Below, one piece after another: positions 1-11,187 of a DNA stretch of 64,000 nt; within the stretch, counting starts at the first letter, position 1, and each line of letters begins with the position of its first letter. Source of the stretch: Protula sp. h YS-2021 (Eukaryota; Annelida; Polychaeta; Sabellida; Serpulidae); contig OX457028.1 in NCBI GenBank assembly GCA_949752745.1, positions 22,180,352-22,244,351 of the forward strand, in the 5' to 3' direction. Under the pieces are notes generated by a model, which was not told where the DNA came from, did no database searches, and saw only the letters and a program-made list of their open reading frames with translations. Position numbers and translations under genes: made by a program.

Positions 1-284
1 AAGGTGGCAGTTACCATTGGGTTTTTAGCGAAATAATTGTTTGCTTACCTTAACCAACCCCTCCCCCATCTATCTAATGTAATCCTAAACCTAACCGAAA
101 ACGCTGAAATCCCAAGCGTAGTTAAAAACTATCCTTAGTTAACAGCCGACATACGGGGATGCGGAGGTGGCGGTTTGGGGTGGGAGACGGGGACGGCGAG
201 AGGGTGGAACCAAAAGTCTATCCGATTTTCCGCTATCGAGATATTTGCTACATCCGATTTTCCGCTATCGAGATATTTGCTACA

Positions 285-985
285 TCCATCAAAATTTGAC
301 AGAACCGTTCGACTGATCCAAAGAACATACAAAATTTGACGTTGATACGACTCTTCGTTATCGAGATATTGTGTAAACAAGATCTTGTCCAAATTACATG
401 CATCTTTCACGTAATGACGTCATACGCCGCACTCGTTTGTTGTACTCGCAACAAAATCTGACAGAATCTTTTGGGATACCAAGTCAAAAATCCACCAAAA
501 TTCAAGTTTCGACGATGTTCAGTGGCTGAGATATTTTACATACAAGATTTTTACGTCATACGTCATACGTTTTTCCTTAAAATGTAACATGCGTCAAAAG
601 TTGATACAACCGTTTGACTGACCCAAGATATATCCACATAAAATTTGAAGTCGATACGATTTTCATTACCAAGATATTTACACACAAAGATCTTATTCAA
701 AAGTCATGTGTAGTTTACGTGATGACGTCATACGCCACAATCGTTCGTTGAACTCCCAAAATAAACTTTTGGACCTACCAAGTTTCAACTTTCTCGGACG
801 TTCAGCGGCTGGGAAATTTTGCACACAAGATTTTTACGTAAGATGTCATACGCCTTACTTAATAACGTAACGTCCATCAAATGTTGATAGAACCTAAACA
901 AGGAATAAACAGAGCAAGTTTAAAGTTGACTTTTCGTTCTCGAGACATCTTGCACACTTTGTTCACAACAGACTGACACACACAC
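285..985. repeat. Tandem repeat, period about 280-309 bp, 2.3 copies
   Basis: Blocks beginning near 285, 588 and 870 share the same order of short motifs: a CATCAAAA-type start, a GATATTT block, an ACGTCATACGCC block and a TTCAG-GGCTG block. The ACGTCATACGCC block recurs at about 415 and 724, about 309 bp apart. A 31-bp perfect duplication (ATCCGATTTTCCGCTATCGA start) precedes it at about 221-283. A CA-rich microsatellite follows at about 975-1012. No coding capacity is credible here. Confidence 0.7.
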
Positions 986-1095
986 ACGTACACACATATA
1001 CACACAGAACGCACAAACACTCTATGTCTCCCTTGGTCGGGGAGACGTAATAATAAACCTTCAAATAAGGATATTAAAATAAAATAGAACTTATT

Positions 1096-1254
1096 ATGTT
1101 TTAGTATATATATGTTGTGGATGAGTTGACACAAATCAATAAAAGCATGGAGATAACTTGCAATGCTTTTCAGACATTTTAGTTCAACGCCATCATATAC
1201 CACTACCAAGATCCCTCGTTATCCGCGAATCTTTATTATTACACTAACATCACA
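1096..1254 (-). repeat. 3' LTR remnant of the 1.1-4.9 kb gypsy element
   Basis: It matches 4766-4925 over about 150 bp with scattered substitutions and small indels. Read on the minus strand it begins TGTGATGTTAGTGTAATAAT, so the expected 5'-TG is present. The distal border was not resolved. No target-site duplication was seen. Confidence 0.7.
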
Positions 1255-1386
1255 TCTCCCCTTTTCACAAGGAATACATCTTACCTACAGCAACAAGCTT
1301 TTATAAATTGAGCTAGAACATATAACAACATGCATCATACAAGGTCATCCCATATGTTCTGTACCTGCACCTAGTCAATTTTAGCA

Positions 1387-2533
1387 ATGAGTATAACCGG
1401 CTGTTTTACATTTCTTACAGACTTTCGTATACTCCGTATTTCTAATACTGGCGAACCTGACACCATTTTTGGTGAACTCACACGCTTTCTTGACGGAGTT
1501 ACCGGTGTACCAGATTCAGTTTGTACTCCACCATCCGTTTCGAACACAACATTCTCTGTCCGTTCAGGAGCTGACCTTTTTTAATAATAATTACCTTGGA
1601 TTTGTACATTTGCGGTTTCTGCGATATTGAACACCACTGAGGGTTTAGACTACATATGATCTATCTGATACCTCTTGCAACACTGTAGCTGGTACCTCCA
1701 AGCATTTAGTTTGATGGTCTAAAATTTGTACAGGGTCACCTTGACTCAAAGCTTAAGCGATTTAGCACTTCTTTAATAACACTGCTTCTGTTTAACCCGC
1801 TGTGTCATTTTTGAAAATAACACATCTTGATCACTCTCTGTTTTAAGCAAAGTATGTGACACTATAGAGACGTTTATAGTCTTTGCATACACAGCTGACT
1901 TGGCGATTTACCTGAGGAGAGTGGAATTGCACGATAAGCTTGCAGGGCTTTGTATAAGTCTTCACCACCATCTCTAGACTTTCGAATAATATTTTAACTG
2001 TTTTTACAGCAGTTTCTGCCTTACCACTTGATGTTGGGTAATGTGGGCTTGAGGGTGTATGTTCAAAGTCCCACTCTTTACAAAACTTTTTGAATTCAAC
2101 TGACGTATACACAGATCCATTATCGGAGATTAGTACACCTGGAGTACCATGTCGGGAAAAGGCACTTTTTAAACCTTCAATAACCTTTTTGATAATCGGT
2201 GATTAGCGAGTGGTCTTCACTTTTGTGAGTAAACACGTCACTAGCTATTCGTTGCCATGGTCTCAATGGTAACTCATGAGGCTTTGATGGCTCATCCAAT
2301 TCAGTTTTGCAATATTTAAAACAAATGCTGCAATTTTGCACACGCTGCTCGATATCACGATTTAACACTGGCCAGTATAGTCCATCTCGACCTCGTTTGC
2401 TACACTTGCCAATACCAAAGTGACATTCGTGAATTTTGTCAAGTATACTTGATCCCATAGTCTTGGGTATAGCAACTTTTGGACCTTTAAACACAACGCC
2501 GTCTGCTACTGACAGCTCGTCAAGGATATTCAC
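1387..2533 (-). pseudogene. gypsy integrase remnant (pol C-terminus)
   Basis: Read from 2533 downward, the first open stretch carries the integrase zinc-binding pattern: His pair near HECHFG, then the Cys pair in CSICFKYC. A WQRIASDVF segment follows at the start of the catalytic core. After a break, 2112-1843 carries the end of the core, with the Pro-His-Tyr-Pro-Thr-Ser-Ser-Gly-Lys-Ala-Glu block typical of K02A2.6-like gypsy integrases. Its Glu would be the third catalytic acid. The opposite strand of 1387-1584 continues into a basic, Ser/Pro-rich tail. Stops and frameshifts separate the pieces. Confidence 0.8.
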
Positions 2534-2639
2534 AGCTCTAGCACAGCTCTGAGGTCATCTTTGCTTGCGTCAGACACACCTTAATTGGTTTATTAGAGTC
2601 GTAAAACGATAGACTGGGCTCGTCTGAAATGTACCTTTT

Positions 2640-3500
2640 CAGTTCATCGAATGAGTTGCCATGACGTTTTCCCAGAACCATTCATTTGTCTTACTCAACA
2701 ACTTTCTCAGGGGTGCAATTTTCTCAGACATATCAGGTATTCATTTTATCAAGTATTCAATGCAACCAGGGAACCGTTGTACAGCAGTTTTATCTGCTGG
2801 TTTTGGCAGGCTATTGATAACAGATACCTTTTTGGGTTTGGTTTTACAGTTTTGCCTCTCACACCAATCTGACTTTTGTCACGATTTAACACTTAACTGC
2901 TTTGTTTGATCCGTTTTTTTTACCTCGCCAAGTATACGATCATGTTCAGCGTTGAATATCTAATCATCATGGACGTATCAACATTTTTCATGTCATTGAA
3001 CATTTCACCTGCATGTTTTTTGATACACTTCAGGAGCACTAGCAATACCATATGGTAACCGCAGGCGTGTTAAAACAAGTGAGATGAATGCTCTCAAGTT
3101 TCATCTACCAAAAACTCTTGCTGGCGTCCAGTTTAATGAACATTTATGATTTACTAAACTTAACCATAACCTCTTTTCGAGTTTGCAGTTTGAAATGTTC
3201 CCATTTAATTACACGATGGAGATATCTAGGATCTAAGCAAATACGCAAGTTACCAGTATGCTTGCAAACAACGACAACAGCACTCACATAATCAGTTGGT
3301 TCTTCCCCCTAATAATAACGCCCTGTTTTTCCATCCTTTCTAATTGCTCTTTTACCTGATCATGCAATTTTTAACAGGGTTGAACAACCGGGGGAACGGT
3401 CTTATCTATAACGACGTGGTGCTCCCCGGCATTGCAGGTAAACCTTCAAAACACTCACCATTTTCTTCAACTAGTTTGTCATAATCCATATGTTCCCTTG
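2640..3500 (-). pseudogene. gypsy reverse transcriptase/RNase H remnant
   Basis: The minus strand around 3060-3290 translates in shifting frames to recognisable RT segments. One is a region with 'VVVVCKHTGNLRICLDPRYL' character (palm motif A side). Next come a 'KLDAS' block and an 'LPYGIASAPEVYQK' block, the gypsy motif before the YXDD box. Several frameshifts and stops occur within 400 bp. The RNase H portion, expected at about 2900-2640, is too eroded to define. Open frames seen on the plus strand here are shadows. Confidence 0.7.
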
Positions 3501-3519
3501 ACTGCTCTGTTATACTGAT

Positions 3520-4140
3520 TACACATTGTTTTGTGTTTTACACATTGATTTGCACATGAGTTTTACTAACTCTAACCTTTCACTAACATTCAAACCAAGC
3601 AAGCTATGTGTTGAGCCGTTGCACACGTCAAACACTGATTTACACGATTTGCCATTGTGTTTAACAGTAACAACACATTTTCCCATCAAATCGAGACTTA
3701 CACTAGGGTACTCACATAGATTTTCATTTGCCTTGTATAATTTATACCGTTGAGAATGCGAAAGTCGCTTTCAGACAACATTTTGTTTCAGCCTCTGTAT
3801 CACTTTTCAGTGGAACAATACACTCGTTTAATTTCACAGGTGCTATCCAACTGCTGCTTGCACTAACAGCACCAACCACTACTGAATTTACGTACAAGCT
3901 CAAAACATCAGAGTCGGTGTAATTAAACCCTTGATTTACAACTTCGACGCGTTCAAAATGAAGCAAAGTGGTTACAGTAATGGAATTTTGAATGAGTCTT
4001 CCCGTACGCTGGGCATTTTTTCCTCACATGTGTCTCGTCACATGTGCCGCACCTCCGTTGAAACTTGTTGTTCCTGTGTTGATCTATTGGCTTTGTCCCG
4101 TTTCTTGGCTGGATAGTGTGTTGTTATTGTCTTTTTCTGG
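3520..4140 (-). pseudogene. gypsy gag zinc-knuckle and protease remnant
   Basis: The minus strand near 4100-3960 encodes a Cys-rich stretch with a 'CPAYGKTH' block, as in the zinc knuckles of K02A2.6-like gypsy elements. About 100 bp further on (3800-3740), an Asp-x-Glu-Ala-Glu-Thr stretch followed by 'SESDFRILNGINY' in another frame corresponds to the aspartic protease active-site region. The canonical Asp-Thr-Gly is no longer intact. The upstream gag (4140-4760) is unrecognisable. Confidence 0.6.
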
Positions 4141-4765
4141 AGTTCGCCATATTCAGAACTAGCCGCTAATATTTTCAGTCGCGTAAGAAAGGGTCGAAGT
4201 CCTTTATTGGCTCTTTTGTTAAATAAAAAATCGCTCTAAAACTACATTATTTTTGGGTGTGAAGTGTGTGGTAAATTTTTCGACAAATCATGTGTAGTTA
4301 TTTTTGTCAGCCTCTGCATCCCAGTTTATCGTGTTGTAGATATCGTAGGCTTCATCACCCATAACAGGCAACGAAATTGCTATCTGTGTGGCTTAATCTT
4401 TGCCATTTGCACCGGATGCCATGCAGTATATGCCGAAACGTTGCTTAAAACGCTTCCAGTTTTCACTCAGATTCCCGGTATAAAGTATGGGCTTGGGCGT
4501 ATTAAGTATCTCCATCCTTGCTTAACGTTCTCGAAAGTCACACAACATAACAGCGCTTGTTGATGTATTATTATTTTTACTACCAGCGTTTTACTCTTCT
4601 CGCGTACGAGTGTCTATTATCACCCTCTATCTGATATAGTTGGCTTTTGAAAGTTCGTGGCGTTCATCCAGGTGAATGAAACATCTGACGGCCGCGTTTT
4701 TCTGTAGTTTTCTACAGTTTTTAATTTCTGAATTGACATGTAATTAGAAAGTTCTGACACCTCGT

Positions 4766-4925
4766 TATTTTTTAGTTTATATGTATGGTTGTGGATGACA
4801 CAAATCAATAAAAGCATGGAGATAACTTGCAATGTTTTTTAAACATTTTAGTTCGACGTCACCACATACCACTGCCAAGATCTCTGTCGTTGTCCGGTGA
4901 TCTTTATTATTACACTAACATCACA
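4766..4925 (-). repeat. 5' LTR remnant of the 1.1-4.9 kb gypsy element
   Basis: This is the partner of 1096-1254. On the minus strand it starts with TGTGATG at 4925. No convincing tRNA primer binding site could be seen just inside it, in keeping with the decay of the element. Confidence 0.7.
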
Positions 4926-5973
4926 GAACTCAAGATTAAATAATTGTGTTGAGCATTTAATATTAACATTTAACATTTAATATGACGCTTATCGATTCTC
5001 CTTGTATAACCAGGTCATGGTATTTATATAAACTGATTCACAATCCCATGGCACGTGATTACGCAACTGTCATTCTTACCTGTGAAACTCATTAAGCCAG
5101 GAGCTTATTCAAGCAACTCAAAACACAATACGGGGCACTCGTTCAGTTATCTGAGCGTTGTACAACACAAGAGCACGACGCGCGTGGGATATTAGATAAG
5201 CGCTCAAATAATAACAACCGACTTTGCATGACCATTACTTCCCCAACTTTGCAGTTTACAATATATCCAACTCAAGATTCACACATAAATTTCAAATAAA
5301 TAAATGAGTACTGGTAGTACATTATCATAGAGTTCTAATTTAATTCCTTTAAACTCCTCATTAAAGACACTTTGATTAAGTCATAACAATAAAAGAACAC
5401 TTTTTATCTCTTGTTCTTTAATATCACCTCTGCCCCACCATCCGTTCTTTTTTACTTATATACAATATCAACAAACAAGTACAGTCAACGGTATGAGAAC
5501 ATCAGAAATGACAAACTTCTTTATAGAAGAAAGTTAAAACTTTGCTAAGTAACGCACAACAAGTAGATTTTAATAACCTGTTAATTACTCATAGCACACA
5601 TAATCCTTTGACTTGACATCTGAAAAGAAATCTGTCTCCTCACCACTTAAGAATTGTTTGTAAAGGATTTAGAACAATCAAGTCTCTGCATTTACAAATT
5701 ACTGAGGGAAGCAAAAAATTTAGGGACGTAATCGTAATATAAAAAAGACCACAATTCTGTCCATACCATGAACGTATGAATGAACCTGTTTAAAGCTGCT
5801 CAAATATGTTCATTTAAAATTAATCTTTTCTTCTCATTTCGTTTCTATCAGCTGTGAGTTTATGTAGTGCATTTGAAATGCTGTTTAGATCCTGTGAAAC
5901 CAAAGAGATCTTTTAATTCTTCTATAAAACAGAAAAAAGATGCGTGTTAATTTTACAAGTGCATGTCTAAACC
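4926..5973. other. No feature recognised
   Basis: AT-rich sequence with no credible ORF, splice-flanked exon or clear repeat. A few ATTTAA-type direct repeats occur near 4950-4985. Confidence 0.5.
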
Positions 5974-7098
5974 AGTGGCGGTATTCACGAACATCTAAGT
6001 TTACTTACTTAGATATTAAACTTAGATCTCAAGAAAAAACTTACGTAAGTTTACTTACTTACATCATATTCACAGAAGTAAACTTACGTTAGTTTAGAAA
6101 ATTACATTATAAGTTCAATATTGCATTATAAGTTCAATCTCTCCTCTGCTGTTTTTACTGCTTCGCTACTTTGGGACTGTCTGACCTTCGCTACTTTGTA
6201 CTCTTCCACGAGCGACGTCAGCAGCAGCTGTAGCTCTGACCCAGAGCCGTAGAGTCCAACACTACTCAGGCTCCTAGGCACGTTCAGCCACCTCCTTTGG
6301 TATCTGCTTATTGCTCTCTAGAGCTTCTCTACCGTGCTTACACTCGCGTCGTAGATTGATAGAGGCCATACCAGGCGCGGAAGTATGCCGTGTTGGTAGC
6401 ACCATGCCTTATAACTTCCGGGCAGTCCACTTTTGTCCACAGCTTCAAGCCATATTCTAGTTTGCGAGCACATCTCCGCCACGCCTTCTGTATCACTCAG
6501 CCGTTCATTGAACCACTTGCCTAGGCATTTGATTGGTTTTTCCTGTATTGTTGGAATGACTTGGCCTCCTATCCGGAAAGCTATCTTCTCCAACTTTCCC
6601 TTTCTGATCACCAGGGTCCTTGATTTTGCAGGTTTGAACTTCATTCTGACCCACGAGAATAGCTTCTCCAAGTCTTCAAGCATCCAACGGCCTCGCACAA
6701 CAGTCTTTGTCGTTACTGTCATATCGTTTATTAAAACCCTGGTTGGAGTTTGCTTAATGCCTATCGCCATTACTGGACCCCTTCTTTTGTTCTCGGCAGC
6801 TTTAACAAACAAGTTTGCAGCCGCGGCAAACACTATCACAGAGATGCTACAGCCTGTAACTATCCCGATCTCTAAAGGTTGCCAGGATGTCGTATACTCT
6901 CCGACGGTGAAGCGCATGTTGAAGTTACTGTAGTAGCGCCAGCTTTATGACTTTCTCGGGGACATACTTGAGTTTCAGTTCAAACTTAAATTTTGTGAAT
7001 ACCGCTAAGTTTAAACAACGGGAATATACTTTATTCTTACATTTTTGCACTTAGATTGTCTCTAAGTTTAAAATTACACTTTCGTGAATAAGGCCACA
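5974..7098. mobile_element. TIR element of 1.1 kb containing a reverse transcriptase fragment
   Basis: The ends are inverted copies: AGTGGCGGTATTCACGAA at 5974-5991 and TTCGTGAATAAGGCCACA at 7081-7098. Subterminal TAAGTTTA and ATTCAC motifs repeat in both orientations near 6000-6100 and 6990-7080. This is the structure of a non-autonomous DNA transposon. No transposase is present. The interior is a LINE-type RT ORF on the minus strand. No target-site duplication is obvious. Confidence 0.6.
6318..6917 (-). pseudogene. Non-LTR-type reverse transcriptase fragment
   Basis: An uninterrupted 199-codon frame carries RT landmarks of the large invertebrate family with a VTGCxISV block (residues about 20-27), a catalytic palm turn, a RWMLEDLEKLFSWVRMKFKPAKS block, and a GKWFNERL segment. 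In relatives I remember, the palm turn is Asp-Asp; here it reads Ile-Asn-Asp-Met (residues 63-66), so the first catalytic Asp appears replaced by Asn. Neither the N-terminal fingers nor an endonuclease is present. It is read as an inactive fragment carried inside the 5974-7098 TIR element. Confidence 0.65.
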
Positions 7099-7137
7099 GA
7101 TCTGAGGACATATTTGAAATGTGATACAAAACAGCAA

Positions 7138-8230
7138 CATATTTATTTTATTTATTTATTTATTTTATTTTATTTGTGGACTCTAAAAAACATGAATAAT
7201 GAGTTCCATAGAGAAAAGAAAAAAGATGATACATGAGTATCAATAGAATCTACACGTTTACATTAATATACAGACAATTGAACCAAAATGTTCGAATTCT
7301 CGACCTATACAATAGTATGCTATTCAAAATGCTATGTATGATACAGTTGTCTGAGAGTTCGAGCCGACATATAAATCTGTAGATATGTTTCCTGATAACA
7401 GCTAAACAACACTGAACATTTAGAACAGTACATATCAAGCTGGAGCTTTCATATTTATAAACCCCAGCGAACCGTTTACAAATATTATGATAAGCGGTGT
7501 TAAATCTGTTAATAGTGTATACTTTAAAATTCCACCATAAGTGTGAGCAATAAAAAGAAGAGCAATAGGATTTGAACAATGTCATTTTGACATCTAATGA
7601 ACACATCGAGAACTTTCTCAATAAAGTGTTACCTTGCACGTACAATTTACGTCTTTGTCTTTCAATGTCTACATCATCACTTTGATCGTTACTTATAACA
7701 CATCCAAGATATTTGTACTGATTAACAACAGTCAAAGGCTTTCCGCACAGTAGAAAGGTTGGAATATGTACAAAGTTTAAAGATTTCGATCTAAATCATG
7801 ATGACATTTTTCTTGCTGTTGAAGATTATATCGTGTTCAATACCGCATTGTTCACAGATACGTAACAGACTGTTGAGACCTTTGACAGATGGAGCGATCA
7901 CAACCAAGTCATCAGCATAAAAAATATGATTAATGCAATTTTTAGCAATGAAGCACCCAACTTGACAGCTACACAAAACAACAGAGAGATCATCATAATA
8001 AATATTAAAAAAATAAGATGATAGTATGCCACCTTGGCGAACACCATTTAAGACATTGAATTTTACGGAAAATACAGAGCCCCAACATAGAGACATTTGC
8101 TGGTTACGACACAAGTATACATTTATTCGAATAATGTAGTCCGGTATTTTCGGTCCTTAACTTTTTGAATAGAACACTATGATTAACCCTGTCAAAGGCT
8201 TTACTGGCGTCCAGAAAACATAGAAATATA
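7138..8230 (-). mobile_element. 5'-truncated LINE (CR1/jockey-like) with ATTTT-type tail
   Basis: Minus-strand reading gives RT pieces in order. At about 8220-8120 is a 'KPLTGLIIVFYSKS'-like motif A region in a shifted frame. At 8114-7791 are the GVRQGGILSSYFFNIYYDDL and FYADDLVVIAPS blocks, so the YADD active site is present. At 7735-7250 is the thumb/C-terminal region with QYKYLGCVIS. The element ends in an A-rich pentanucleotide tract, TATTT on the plus strand at about 7138-7172, typical of CR1-type 3' ends. It is truncated on the 5' side and frameshifted. Confidence 0.8.
7791..8114 (-). pseudogene. LINE reverse transcriptase palm region
   Basis: An open frame of 107 codons contains the VRQGGILS motif (residues about 26-33) and FYADDLVV (about 65-72), the two signature blocks of non-LTR RTs. 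It breaks at both ends. The continuation (thumb) lies in another frame at 7735-7250. Confidence 0.75.
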
Positions 8231-9035
8231 CTGCTGTTCAACATAAAAATAATTTAATCCTTGTATAAATTTAGCAATTATAAAATAAAATTCATACAAG
8301 GTTGGTCTTTATTTGATCAAATACGTCATATTTATCTAAACAGCAGCATCTCCAGAGTGTAAATATTTCACATTTTCTTAAAAGCTCCTCATCTTCAGTT
8401 TTCTTATTTAGGGTATGAAATATAGCTGCTACCTTTTCTGCAATACGCTTTTGATAAAACGGCCATATTCACCAAAGTTAACGTTACAGTAGAGTGATTC
8501 CATTAAATTCTGCATCAGCAACCAGAACATCCGAAAATAAATAAATAAATTACCCTGTTTAACAAAATCCACCCAAATTGTTTGCATGATGCAGCTAGAT
8601 CAATCGATTTTCGCTTCTAGGAGTACAGTTAACTGCACAGTTATTTTTGTGAACACTGGTACTAGAGCTTATGCGAAGAACATTCTTTTTTTTTTTATAT
8701 TTGTCTCAGTAGGTACTCTTCGCTTACCTATATGAAACAGAGAGGTGAAAGCTAGTTTTGTAGGATCGATGTTTGATGGTTAAGCTGATGTGTACTTTTT
8801 GTGGTAGAAAGATCGTACCAACAATTACATAAATATGCCTGTTCGGACGCAAACCCGAGCCGTTAAAAGCATATACAAAACTAAACATTCACATGATAAA
8901 TACATAAAAAACCTTGTCTTACAAGACTATCTTCCAGGAAGGGATGGGGAGAGAAAAGGTAAGTTTTGGCCCAGTTAACCTTATATCGCCCATGTAAATA
9001 AAAAGGTCAAGCGAGTTTAGCATGCCGACAACTAG
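8231..9035. other. No feature recognised
   Basis: AT-rich, with short AAATAAAT runs near 8530. No coding or repeat structure could be supported. Confidence 0.5.
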
Positions 9036-9565
9036 TCCCGGGGAACCTTTTCTATCTTCTTGGGACAGAAAGGGTCACAGTTCCTGTAGTATAAATGGCT
9101 ATTGATCTCAGTTTTTGAAGCTATGGATCTTTCGGCGCACGTTCTACTAGACCCCGAGTGCATCCACACTGTACAAGGCAAGGAACATTCAAATTGACCA
9201 GCACATCGTAATTGGTTATTTTACAAACTCGCCTGTTGGCTGATGAAAATTATTTTGACCCATAATAAGAATGTAATAGTGAATGGGATGCCTTAAAGTT
9301 TGTAAACAGACATGGAACAACCGCCGCAACGCTGTTGTCGCATTAAAAGAACACATTTTCAGTTTTGCCAATTACGATGTGCTGTTCAATTTTATGTTTC
9401 TCTCCTTGTACGAGTAGAAACACGACTTCACATAGGTCCGACCCTTCACAGCGGACCCTTTCTATCTTTATAGGACAGAAAGGGTCACAGTTCCTACAGT
9501 AAAAATGGCCATTGATCTCAATTTTCAAGGCTCTGGATCTTTCGGTTTCGGCGCACGTTCAAGGA
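9036..9565. repeat. Pair of direct repeats of about 100 bp, 409 bp apart
   Basis: About 9045-9145 and 9454-9562 share CCTTTCTATCTT, GGACAGAAAGGGTCACAG and ATCTTTCGG...GCGCACGTTC in the same order. The AGAAAGGG/CCCTTTCT segments within each copy form a small hairpin. The second copy ends just before the 5' LTR at 9572. Confidence 0.65.
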
Positions 9566-9571
9566 CACCGG

Positions 9572-9752
9572 TGAAACCCGTGTATTTGTATGTGTATCTG
9601 TGTTTCGTGTACTACGTTATTGAGTACTTGTGTACTCATGTGAAGTAACTAAGGTAATAAAACAGGTTTTGGTTTTTGAATTTGAACAAGACAGACGTGT
9701 TTTATTTGGTCTTGACCAATTCCAATCTTTATTGGACATATAAAACATCACA
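9572..9752 (+). repeat. 5' LTR (181 bp)
   Basis: It starts TGAAACCCGTGT and ends AAAACATCACA, giving the TG...CA ends of an LTR. An AATAAA signal lies at about 9656. It is nearly identical to 20425-20614, differing by a few substitutions, one 1-bp deletion and a 9-10 bp insertion in the second copy. Confidence 0.85.
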
Positions 9753-9754
9753 TT

Positions 9755-9766
9755 TGGTGGCAGCGG
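9755..9766 (+). promoter_or_regulatory. Primer binding site, tRNA-Leu type
   Basis: TGGTGGCAGCGG starts two bases after the LTR. It is complementary to CCGCTGCCACCA, the 3' end expected of a metazoan tRNA-Leu (AAG-like isoacceptor) with its added CCA. The tRNA assignment is from memory of animal tRNA-Leu acceptor sequences. Confidence 0.7.
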
Positions 9767-9840
9767 AAAGTAATTTATATTACTTACATAGTTTCTATAT
9801 ATTTTATTCCTTTTGATATAATTTTGACTATTTTGCTACT

Positions 9841-11130
9841 ATGTCGCAGCAAACAACAGTTCGCAGGAGCGAAAGAATTCGTGAAAGGAGGGCACGATAT
9901 AATGATAGCAGGGATACTTATCTTAAACGATCTGAAAGAAGGTCTTATTTTGAGCTTAATTCAAACGCTGTTCAGGGCCCAAGGGTTGCTGAAAATGTTC
10001 GGGAATCTCAAATCCGAGAACCCGAATTTCGGAGCCACTCTGCACCTTAACAGAGACAGAGAGGTCGTCATTTGACGGTATATGGCGGCGTAGAGACACG
10101 AATTTTATAAATCCAAGATCATTTTTAGAAAATGAAATTGGTTATGATAACTATCATACCTTTTCTTCTGACAACTGCTCAGAGAGACATGTTTTGAATG
10201 AAGGGTTTCCCCATTGTCAAAACGAGGCTTCAAAATAAAAACAAATGTCTGTTCGTGAACACAGTGTTCTACGAACACCAAATCCAACAAACGATTCACA
10301 TGGTATATATGTGCAAAACAGAAATGTTAATGGAGAAAATGGTCCAGTACAAAGACAATATTTTTCTGCTTCAAAAAGCGATTCTCAAGAGCGTTTTGAT
10401 AGAAAGCTGAAAGTAAAACCTCCTACCTTTAACGGTTCATACAACGAATGGCCGTACTTCAAAAGTTTATTTTTAGAAGCTGCATCCATGAATGGGTGGA
10501 ATAATCAAGAAAAGAAGTATTATTTACTAGCAAATGTCAATGAAGATGCAAAGACATTTGTTATCAGTCTCAATCAGCAAATGAGAGAGATTTCCTTTCA
10601 GGAATTGCTCGAAGCAATGGAAAAGAGATTCGGAATTGGAGACTGAAGTCATCACTTTCAGTCACTTTTGGAAAGTTTAACCTGGAGAACAGGGGAGAAT
10701 CTAAGAAAATACTTAGATGAAGTACGTAGGCTGGTTTCATTAGCCTATACAGAAGTGCCTTTCAACCAACAAGAATATTTGGTGTAGAAACACTTTGTTA
10801 ATGGTCTTTTAGACTATCAACTGAAGCAGAAAAAATGCTCATAGAGCCACCTGCTGAGCGTTACGTAGCTGCAAAGCAGGTTTTGCACGTCTCAAATAAG
10901 GCGTCTTTCAAAGACAAGATTAGGCTGTGTCAAACAATCAATGAATGGGATAATTCCGATTCCGATGAAAATTCCGAGGATGTTAAAATCCTCGAAATAG
11001 TAAATCTTGTGAAATAAAAGGGTTTTATTTCAAAGCGAAAGAAAAACACGAAAGACGTTAAAGACGTACAGTGTTTCCACTGTATAGAAAATGGACATTA
11101 TAAAAATAAATATCCGCGTTTAAACGACAT
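9841..11130 (+). pseudogene. gag remnant with damaged zinc knuckle
   Basis: The first ATG after the leader (9841) opens a 69-codon basic frame (RSERIRERRARYN). Gag resumes at 10245 in another register. Near residues 60-115 it has the PPTFNGSYNEWPYFKSLF and NGWNNQEKKYYLL blocks, which match the gypsy gag core pattern of a Pro-Pro-x-Phe-x-Gly start and a small helical domain. A TGA at 10644 stops it, and recognisable gag continues in a shifted frame to about 10840. At 11070-11115 a CX2CX4H zinc knuckle is visible, but the last Cys is Tyr. Confidence 0.7.
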
Positions 11131-11187
11131 TCCATCTCTACCGACAGGGGAGGAAGAGATCAACAGGAAGCTCTAAACCCTGAATGC

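Larger units (their letters stand above)
1096..4925 (-). mobile_element. Degenerate Ty3/gypsy LTR retrotransposon
   Basis: Two direct repeats of about 160 bp, at about 1096-1254 and 4766-4925, share AAATCAATAAAAGCATGGAG and end in ACACTAACATCACA. They are read as remnants of the two LTRs. Between them, on the minus strand and in gypsy order, lie a zinc-knuckle and protease relic, a reverse transcriptase, an integrase zinc-binding and core domain, and an Arg/Ser/Pro-rich tail. Every domain is broken by stops and frameshifts, so the copy is dead. At about 3.8 kb it is also shorter than an intact gypsy element. The inner LTR borders are uncertain. Confidence 0.8.

Noticed and set aside
1387..1584. 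Plus-strand ORF
   Set aside because: It is the opposite strand of the gypsy integrase tail.
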